From contig OX419336.1 of the NCBI GenBank assembly GCA_948470475.1, positions 39,019,420-39,083,419 of the forward strand: a stretch of DNA of 64,000 bases. The letters are read 5' to 3'. The stretch is from Galaxea fascicularis. Taxonomy: Eukaryota; Cnidaria; Anthozoa; Scleractinia; Euphylliidae. Within the stretch, counting starts at the first letter, position 1, and each line of letters opens with the position of its first letter. Made by a program: the position numbers and the translations under genes. The notes under the pieces were generated by a model. That model worked only from the letters and a program-made list of their open reading frames with translations, ran no database searches and was not told where the DNA came from. Below, in pieces: positions 57,308 to 64,000 of the stretch.

Positions 57308-57517
57308 TTGCAGCAAGATCATCACCAGGGCTTTGCGTCAACGCATCACTTTGGGGCATAATCTGAGGGAAGATTGGAGCTGATTGTGGAAATGCCTGTC
57401 CGGAAATGTCTGGAGTATCGCTTGTGATGTTCTGCTGTGGAATATCAGATCTAAACTGCTGTTCTGGTGGCTGGGCGAATTGTGACTCGGGGAATGCAGC
57501 TGGAGCTGGTTGAAACT
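57308..57517 (-). CDS. Exon: Pro/Gln/Ser-rich segment
   Basis: A 210-base phase 1-1 exon with a GTGAGTAA donor. It encodes 70 residues rich in Gln, Pro, Ala, Ser and Phe (FQPAPAAFPESQFAQPPEQQ, then QAFPQSAPIFPQIMPQS). Composition is close to the exon at 62538-62966. Confidence 0.8.
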
Positions 57518-57588
57518 CTGAAGAGACAGGTGAATATTTCAATTCAAGTTGGTTAAATATGTTTCATGACTCAGAAGCTTCTGCTTAC

Positions 57589-57829
57589 CAGGTTGTGGGA
57601 TTATGCTCTTCTTTTTTGCCAGGTTCATGAGCTTAGTCGATTGAGAATTCTTCCACAAGATAAGCGCATCTGAATGGCTTGCGGATTCGAAGTTGGAGGC
57701 GGTCTTTGACCGGATTGGTTCCATCGACGCTCCTTTACCCATGTTACGCACGTACTCATATGGATCCACAATGTCCGACTTTTTATTGTTGTTACCAGTG
57801 GTCTCATTCTTGGATGCTTCTAGCGTCTC
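57589..57829 (-). CDS. Exon: basic/polar segment, no known domain
   Basis: A 241-base exon, phase 0 in and phase 1 out, with a GTAAGCAG donor. It encodes a polar stretch (ETLEASKNETTGNNNKKSD), then DPYEYVRNMGKGASMEPIRS and a basic end (NLAKKKSIIPQPG). The IPQPG ending resembles the KPGPG and IPQP endings of other exons here. No family is recognised. Confidence 0.75.
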
Positions 57830-58262
57830 CTGCCGGTACCGTAGAAAAGCAGTATTAAAACAATAGCAATGCAGAGAAAGGCGTTATTTGTATTTACGTT
57901 AACGTTCTTGAAAGAATTGAAATTAAAGTGAAGACGTATTATTCGAAATTGACATGCAAACTTCAATTTATCTATTTTGGCAAGAACTCGTGCCTAGTTT
58001 GTTTCAAGCTCATCAGGCTCAATTATAACGCAGACATCAAACTATAAACGTTCACAAACGGGATCGGACAATTTAATCTCTGATCTAATTAGGTGGTGGT
58101 TCGTGGCGCGTTTGAGCAAATACCACCTTCCTATGTGACACCACAACTTGGTTACGAACATCGTACACAATCGTAGAAAATACTGAATAAAAACAGCTTT
58201 AAGTTTAGCTATTCAGTAAAGGAGCGTCCAGAATTCTACGTGTGCCACTAACTATACTTAAC

Positions 58263-58581
58263 CTGTTTGTCATCCTGTTTTTCTGTCATATTCCCAATCT
58301 CAGCCTCTGCTGGTAGAGTAACTGGTTCAATCTCTTCAGGTTGATCTTCTTGTGCGGCTCCCTCTTCACTTGCCTGCTCTTCCTCAGGTGCTGCCATGAT
58401 GTCTGACCTCGCCATGTTAGGCATCTGTTGATACTGACCATAAAAATCAGACAAAGGCTCATTTGCCATTGGTTGTGGGTTGCTGTATCCGTATCCATTG
58501 TTTCCGTATCCCAGCATTCCATAGTTAGCATCCATTGGTATAGCGTTGGGAATCATGTTCCTCTTGGCTCCTTGCTCATAC
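58263..58581 (-). CDS. Exon: Tyr/Gly/Met/Pro-rich then acidic segment
   Basis: A 319-base exon, phase 2 in and phase 0 out. The first half is rich in Tyr, Gly, Asn, Met and Pro (ANYGMLGYGNNGYGYSNPQP); the second half is acidic (APEEEQASEEGAAQEDQPEE). This matrix-like composition has no recognisable domain. Phase 2 in matches the unusual phase 2 donor of the previous exon, which supports both calls. Confidence 0.8.
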
Positions 58582-58639
58582 CTTAGCAACAAAATATATT
58601 TGTCATGAGTGCATCTTATCATCGCTGACCAACAAATCC

Positions 58640-58850
58640 CAATAATATGTTGGTTGCATTGAGAACATTGTGATGGGTGTTGCTGTCAATGGTTGTCACG
58701 GTTAAAGTAAGAACATCAACAAGTACCAACAGCTGGTACCAACACCAAGTACGGCGATATCCAAACAAACCCAACATATTGGAGCCAACAACGTTGACTA
58801 CTGTTGGCCAACAATGATGGCCAACAGATGGCCTTACCCTGTTGAAGTCC
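58640..58850. repeat. CCAACA/TGTTGG-rich inverted repeat region
   Basis: The left side has AATATGTTGGTTGC and the right side CCCAACATATTGG, GTTGGCCAACAATG and ATGGCCAACAG. It looks like a nested or degraded MITE. No coding content. Confidence 0.4.
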
Positions 58851-59373
58851 TGAATTTTTTTTCTGGCTTCTTTACGCAATTGCATAATCGCATTTACTAC
58901 TGCGAGGATCAATCTTCATTTCAGATGGCCTTAAAGGGGCACCGTCACGAAGATTTCGGAAATTTTTGGTCCACACTATCCTGAAATTAGCTGTAAGGAA
59001 TTTAACCCGTGTCTAACATCATCTTTAAATGTCTTAACAAAAAATTAGCCTAAATTGGCAAAGAAAATACAAACCACTGTCGTTACTATTGATTTTTGGA
59101 AGACGCACAGAGATGATTTGAAAAATTTAGCCTAAATTTTTCAAATTGTAATCCATTTCCACCCAAGCCATTCATTGCGAAAAACCCTTGTTAACGGTTT
59201 TAGCATACAAATATACCAATTGTTAATGAAAATGGAACATTATTTAAAGGCTTCCTGTCACACAAATACAGATTTTAATTGTTCAAAGAAATGCTTAAAT
59301 CTGTGACCGTTAGAATTTCGTTATTGAAATTGAGAAACATAAAATTTGCGTAGGGAGAGTATCCTCAACTTAC

Positions 59374-59644
59374 CCAACTGGAAACCCCATTTGTTGCAAG
59401 ATGCCTGTAGCAGGTGGAAGTGGGATGTGAGATTTCTTCGAGAGTTCTTCCTGTTTCTCCTCTGCTGCTCCCTCGAGAGCCTCTCCAAGCATTTTCAATG
59501 CAACTCCTCGGTAGACATTCACCGCTTTGGCAATTTCCTTCAGGTCAATCTTTGGGTAAAGTGATACTTGCTGGACTGTGGCAGGTGGCCTTGGTATGGA
59601 GCTGTGTTTTTCATTTGTTCTACTGACCGTGCCGGTTGCAAGGT
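59374..59644 (-). CDS. Exon: Pro-rich segment with a helical stretch
   Basis: A 271-base exon, phase 1 in and phase 2 out, with a GTAAGTTG donor. It encodes two similar Pro motifs (SSIPRPPATVQQVSLYP and HIPLPPATGILQQMGFP) around a predicted helical stretch (IDLKEIAKAVNVYRGVALKM, then EALEGAAEEKQEE). The matching phase-2 acceptor of the next exon restores Gly across the junction (GG|G). Confidence 0.8.
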
Positions 59645-60287
59645 CTGTGACAAGAAAAAAGGTTGTTGTGTAAACTAAAAAAGGATAAGTCATGCGGGTG
59701 ACTTCTAAGAAGATTTGAGAGCGGAAAATACAATTCCCTCAAGCCTCGTTGTTGGCAAGTAAGCATATGATAAACGATCTGTTTCGAAAATGAAAATGCA
59801 ACTGAGGGAGATTTTTCACTTTCATCTTTGTTTTAGGGCCGGTTGAAATTAAAGAGTAAAATTTATTATTGTACTATATTCTACTAATTCACTTGACACA
59901 TACACACCAGTTGCTTTCAAAGGAAACTGCCCGAGGCATTTATTTTGAAAACGCGGTATTGCCAATCTAATTTAATTAAGAAAGAGCAAGACGTGTTATG
60001 CATCTTGAGTTTGTGACTAATTGGAGTGACTTGTAGTGAGTTATATACCATTGGCTAGAAAATGTATTCACAGCTGTCTGTGGGGTAATCGAAAACAAAC
60101 AGGTAGTTTTCCTAAAAAAAAAAAAAAATGAAAAACACTCTTTGGTTAAAACATTTTCAAAAATTTAACTCCCTATGTTCTTTCATTAAAGGCATGCAGT
60201 TTAGAAGTCAAAATCTCAGTTTTTGGATATAATTTAACTTTTCTAAGGTTTTTTAGTATTTGTTATCCTTGTTACCCGTCCATTTAC

Positions 60288-60602
60288 CTTCGGCCAGACT
60301 TGCAGAGCCGGATCCAATCTCGGCCGGTCCAGCACCCGTAGTGGGAGATGATGATATGGGCTTAGGACCCTCGCCAGAGCCAGAAGACGCTGTGTTGGCC
60401 TGTACCTCCCCCTTCTTTTGAGCTGCTGAACCCTCAGCACCGCTTCCAGATGTCTGGGAAATGTCATCATCTGAGGTTGAAGATTCATCCAGTTCGAACG
60501 AGCCCGAGCCCGACCCCGACCCCGAAGCGCTGGCAAACTTGGACATTAAAACTTTGTGAAGTGGCTGAGGAATCCCAGATTTTCTGTATCCAGGTTCATC
60601 TT
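60288..60602 (-). CDS. Exon: Ser-Gly repeat segment (possible GAG attachment)
   Basis: A 315-base phase 1-1 exon with a GTAAATGG donor. After the opening motif YRKSGIPQPLHKVLMSKF it carries ASGSGSGSGSFELDESSTSD and several further SGSG motifs among Asp/Glu/Thr/Pro. The composition suits a glycosaminoglycan-bearing or heavily O-glycosylated spacer. No cysteines are present. Confidence 0.85.
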
Positions 60603-61008
60603 CTGTAAAAAAATTCAAAACAGTTTTTGTTCAATTGAAGAGATCATCACTAAGCCTCCAGAAGGAGGACCGTGTGATGTGGCTCCAGGAGCTCACCTTG
60701 TATGGCATTATTACGAACTACCAATATATAGGACCCATGTACTCTGCTACTGTGGCATGCAGTTTACTCTTAGTGAGATGCTTTAATGAGAAAATTAAAC
60801 CAGTTTTTTACGTCATGATCAGTCTGCATTGTAAGTCTGAGTAAAATAAACTACTCCCCAAAAATATTTACGTTTGCATCTAACACTGACATGACTCCCA
60901 CTTACTTTCGTCTCGTTTCTTAGTAAATTCTTCTCTGTTGGTCAAGTTTTAAGATCTAATCTAGATCTAGCAATTAAAGTTATAGTTTTCTCCCGTAATG
61001 CTCCTTAC

Positions 61009-61146
61009 CGTCATCGTCCTCGTCCTCTTTCCAGTCGCTAGTGCCGGATCCAGATACCTCGTCAGCATAATACAATCTGGCTGCAGATCCAGATTCATCA
61101 TACTCGTCATAACCAGACCCAGAGCTTTCATCGTGTTTCTTGATCT
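61009..61146 (-). CDS. Exon: acidic Ser-Gly segment (possible GAG attachment)
   Basis: A 138-base phase 1-1 exon. The product is strongly acidic and contains Ser-Gly dipeptides in acidic surroundings (HDESSGSGYDEYDESGS and DEVSGSGTSDWKEDEDDD). Acidic residues next to SGSG are the known consensus for xylosyltransferase and glycosaminoglycan attachment. That these sites are used is an inference. Confidence 0.82.
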
Positions 61147-61633
61147 CTGTGAATGAAGAGGTTTTAAATTAAATCGAGGGGACGGTTATCAATCAGAATA
61201 CACGGCCGGAAGAAAATATCTGTGGACATATCGAAAGGTAAATTGTAGAATGTCTTCAAAAAGGTAATGGTGGCCTGAACTCACGAGCCATGGCCAGTGA
61301 TTAGGTATTAATAGGAAAGCCGAGCACTTTGACGACGTTTATCCATCATGTTAGCTTCAAGGACATCCGTTCGTTAACAAGATCGCAATTTAGACAGCAG
61401 AATCAACAGATTGTTGGATGCCACAAAAAGGAATTAAAGGTACCACAGAACTTGAGCAAGGTTCATTCAATGCTCACAATAACACTGCCTTAGAACTGTT
61501 ACCAAGGCTGCACGGTTTTCGAGAGGTGTGCCAAAACGAGAAATAATCACATTTATCACAATATTATTTCTTAAAAAGCCATGAGACATCAGCACTGACA
61601 ATAAGTTAAATTTCAAACAACACTGAATCTCAC

Positions 61634-61744
61634 CGCAAAATCCGCAAGACTTCTTACACTGAATCTTCATTAGTGTCGGATATTTGGTACAATAGTCATT
61701 TTTACGCATCTCGGGGCAGGTGTCAAATTGATCCTCACATTCAT
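61634..61744 (-). CDS. Exon: ShKT domain
   Basis: A 111-base phase 1-1 exon carrying a complete ShK-toxin-like (ShKT) domain. Six cysteines have the spacing C-x6-C-x8-C-x10-C-x3-C-x2-C, starting CEDQFDTC and ending CKKSCGFC. The family is a small disulphide-bonded fold common in cnidarian and nematode secreted proteins; here it is one module of a large protein, so a toxin role is not implied. One domain in one phase 1-1 exon is the classic shuffled-module layout. Confidence 0.9.
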
Positions 61745-62081
61745 CTATCGAGATACACGTTAAAATATATTTTCACTTGATGCACTTCAGAACAAACGGG
61801 CCTTAAAGTAAAGTACAATCGATTTTCCATGATCGAAATAAATGGAAACTGAGACATTCTAGGAGTAAAGTCCCTGCTTCTCTCTAAGATACGTTATAGT
61901 ACCATTTTAGGGTTCTTTGGGAGACATGAGATCGTCTCGCTTAGTCATGACTCATTTGAGAAAAGTAAGGTGGCCGAAAAGACATACGATCATTTCACGT
62001 TTTATGACTTTGATCCACAGTTCTTGACAAGAAATGAAAATTATGGTTTCTTTCGAAAAACAGCACAAGGTTATACTTTAC

Positions 62082-62207
62082 CCTCCTCAATCATTGGCTT
62101 CTTTGGTTTCAGTCCCTGATACACAGGCACGACCTGTGCACCCTGGGGGGGAATTCCCGCCGTCTCCTGAGACATGCTGGGAAACATTGCATTATTCATC
62201 GATGCAT
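62082..62207 (-). CDS. Exon: Met/Pro/Gln-rich linker
   Basis: A 126-base phase 1-1 exon (42 codons) with a GTAAAG donor. It encodes a Met/Asn/Gln-rich start (MNNAMFPSMSQETAG), then GIPPQGAQVVPVYQG and a basic-to-acidic end (KPKKPMIEE). No domain is recognised. It joins in frame to the Cys-rich ShKT exon. Confidence 0.8.
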
Positions 62208-62537
62208 CTGTTAAGAAAAAGGAACATTACGGATCAGAAGAAATATACGACAACAAAGCATACTCAAAAAGGACGATTCACATATTTTATTCACGAAAGC
62301 AAAATAAGTAAGTAAAGTGAAGTCTCAGTTGGAGTTGTTTTAGTCGGTTTAGTTGGGTCCTTTGAGTTGCTATCTCTTTAAAATCATATCCTTATTTGAA
62401 GACAAATATCCTACGCCAACTAAATAAAATAATATTCTACATTTACCATATATACGAGTTTGAAAGAAATTCTCCCAAATCGCTGATAAAACATTACCTT
62501 TTATCGCAAATAAAGTGAAACTATTAGAATCACTTAC

Positions 62538-62966
62538 TCATTGGAAAAGCAGCTGTCATATTTTGAGCGCCAGGTATCTGCATTTCAGATGGTTCCGCCG
62601 CTTGTGGGTAAAACCCTTGTTGGAAGGACTGGGGAACGCCGCCTTGAGCTTGGTCAAGTGCTTGTTGTGGATTCTGCACGGGACCTTGTGAAACAGCTTC
62701 AGACTCCGCAGGAACTGGGGCAAAGGGTTGTGCTGCGGGAGGGGCTTGGGCTGTAGCCTCGGGTTGGTCTCCAAAGGGCATTTGCGCTGGATTGAGAGCT
62801 GGGTTAGCGTCGAGCGGTTGCGACTGGGGCTGTGGATACCCTTGTGCGTTTTGTTGTTGCTGAGGCAGATTTACGGTCAGCGGTCGCAACCCACCAGCTT
62901 CATTGAAACTGGGTACAACTGAGCTCTGGGGAACTACTGATTTCTTTGCAGCTTGCTGGTTCTTAC
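62538..62966 (-). CDS. Exon: Pro/Gln/Ala-rich low-complexity segment
   Basis: A 429-base phase 1-1 exon with a GTAAGTGA donor; the acceptor follows a long T tract on the minus strand. It encodes about 143 residues dominated by Pro, Gln, Ala and Asn (for example NLPQQQQNAQGYPQPQSQP). There are no cysteines. Such segments are usual in disordered or mucin-like matrix proteins, but no family is recognisable. Confidence 0.82.
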
Positions 62967-63518
62967 CTACATTGATTAAAAAAAAAAAGAATCAAAGAAC
63001 TCTTTCAATTGTTAGACGAATGCGAGAAGCACTTTCTAGGCGAACCGGCGTCGCCCAATTTGCTTGGAATGGTACGTCGCATAGGGTGACGCTCGGCCGA
63101 CCCCTGAAAAGTCGGGTTGTTTGGAATTGCAGCCCAAAACTGAGGGTAAACTCCATCTAAAGCTAAAGCCATAGAAAGCTCTAAACAGTTTTATACGCCT
63201 CCTGCTGTAATGGAATGTTACTGGTTATCAGATTAGCGGGTACGTTTGGATGTGGCAGTAGCTCATAGGGTGCGATTAAATGATGTAGGTGATGATTGGG
63301 CAGAAAGCGCATGGCATCACCTACTTAACCTATTCTGGCCAACATAACCAGACTCTAATTTCCCCTCGTTTACCAAATCACCAAATCCAAATCATCAAAA
63401 CAAGCCCGGAATTGCTCAGTGGTTGACACTTGTGGTAATACCAGTTCTCAATCAGGCACTTGTGAGAGATCATACTTTTAAAAGCATTATTTAAAAGGAT
63501 AATAAAGTTTTCACTAAC

Positions 63519-63716
63519 CAGGCCCTGGTTTAGGGACCAAGCCCTTTTTTAGAAGTTTAGTATACGGTGAATACTTGTGAAGTCGCAATGGAAAAGAGCC
63601 CTTGTAAGGAATTTGCGCCACGGTCGCCTTAGGAACAGCAGGAGACTGGGGAGAGAGTACTGGCGCTTGGGGAATTCCAGAACGAACAGTTCCCGCAATA
63701 TCCATTGTATCATTAA
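63519..63716 (-). CDS. Exon: Pro-rich segment with basic GSFPLRLHKYSP motif
   Basis: A 198-base phase 1-1 exon with a GTTAGTGA donor. It encodes a Pro-rich stretch (GIPQAPVLSPQSPAVPK), then a basic motif GSFPLRLHKYSP and a Lys/Pro end (KKGLVPKPGPG). The exon at 49755-49835 also begins GSFPL and continues with a basic run, so the two look like copies of one small module. No known domain is recognised. Confidence 0.75.
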
Positions 63717-63969
63717 CTGGGAAGAGAGGTTGACATTAGTCAGTTAATATCATTGGTATGTTTTTATTTTCTTGAGCGTTTTACACGATAGGCTAGTCAA
63801 AAGAAGGAAAAAACAAAAAAACAAAAAAACAAAACGCTTAAGCCAATTTAACGCGCTGAAAGTTGTACTTGCGATACCTATTAAGTTCTTGGCTTTTGAA
63901 TGGGGTCTCCTAGACAAATATATTTTGTATGACTATCAGGTTCAGCTTTAAGCAGATGAGTTTATTTAC

Positions 63970-64000
63970 CCTCCACCTTGTTATCATTAGCTTTAATAAA
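63970..64000 (-). CDS. Partial exon at window edge
   Basis: Only the 3' end of this exon is inside the window. It reads FIKANDNKVE and ends with one base of the next codon before a GTAAATAA donor (phase 1). The join to the next exon gives an uninterrupted frame (VEVNDTMDIAG). Confidence 0.6.

Larger units (their letters stand above)
10882..64000 (-). other. Gene span: giant mosaic extracellular-matrix gene, 5' end outside window
   Basis: This entry groups the minus-strand exons listed below. Each exon has an AG acceptor and GT donor, stays open in one frame, and matches the phase of its neighbours, so they read as one continuous protein. Visible coding length is about 10.5 kb. Domain order is Pro/Gln-rich region, ShKT, Ser-Gly acidic region, low-complexity region, LPPL repeats, two C-type lectins, two LamG-like, two PA14, a third LamG-like, EGF, WSC and PLAT. 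No transmembrane segment is visible in these exons. The signal peptide, if any, lies right of 64000. WSC, C-type lectin and PLAT also occur together in polycystin-1-type proteins; EGF, C-type lectin and Ser-Gly regions recall lecticans. Splitting into two genes cannot be excluded, but I see no internal start with signal peptide and no terminal stop between exons. Confidence 0.75.

Noticed and set aside
60243..60536. Arg-rich minus frame
   Set aside because: It is a shifted-frame reading of the Ser-Gly exon at 60288-60602; the chosen frame alone matches phases on both sides.

Overview
This is AT-rich animal nuclear DNA. It has long introns, GT-AG splice sites, SINEs, many short inverted-repeat transposons and a LINE relic. 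The protein content (ShKT, PA14, LamG-like, C-type lectin, WSC, PLAT and acidic Ser-Gly exons) suggests a cnidarian, probably an anthozoan such as a stony coral. The organism is an inference. There are no bacterial-style operons, CRISPR arrays or rRNA genes.

One very large gene dominates the minus strand. It enters from beyond the right edge (64000) and runs leftwards to at least 10882, possibly to about 7953. I assembled about 51 exons by matching AG/GT sites, open frame and intron phase. Every junction I checked is phase-compatible. The visible coding part is about 10.5 kb, roughly 3,500 residues; the N-terminus lies outside the window. Reading 5' to 3' on the minus strand the protein has these parts: Pro/Gln-rich exons; a ShKT domain; acidic Ser-Gly exons; a Tyr/Gly/Met/Pro-rich exon; short low-complexity exons; two giant exons with a 13-residue LPPLxH repeat; three exons sharing a PYP...PLPPEG motif; two C-type lectin domains; two LamG/ConA-like domains; two PA14 domains; a third LamG/ConA-like domain; two acidic Ser-Gly exons; an EGF domain; a WSC domain; and a PLAT domain. 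Most introns are phase 1, as expected of a gene built by exon shuffling. I infer a secreted or cell-surface matrix protein, possibly a glycosaminoglycan-bearing proteoglycan that also binds sugars.

Two other genes are visible, both on the plus strand. At 3545-4335 a two-exon gene encodes a small secreted cystine-rich peptide with a proline stretch and a very basic tail; it has a TATA-like box and a poly(A) signal. At 22383-23156, inside an intron of the large gene, an intronless open frame encodes an unrecognised 257-residue protein.

The introns are full of mobile elements: three copies of a GGCCATTTCC-ended MITE, two Mutator-like MITEs with 9-10 bp target duplications, a Tigger/pogo-like MITE, several long hairpins, three tRNA-derived SINEs, a broken LINE reverse transcriptase, a recombinase-like ORF fragment and a three-copy dispersed repeat. 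The left end (1-3500) and the large introns at 45.5-47.2, 49.8-51.4 and 51.5-56.6 kb show no other convincing genes.
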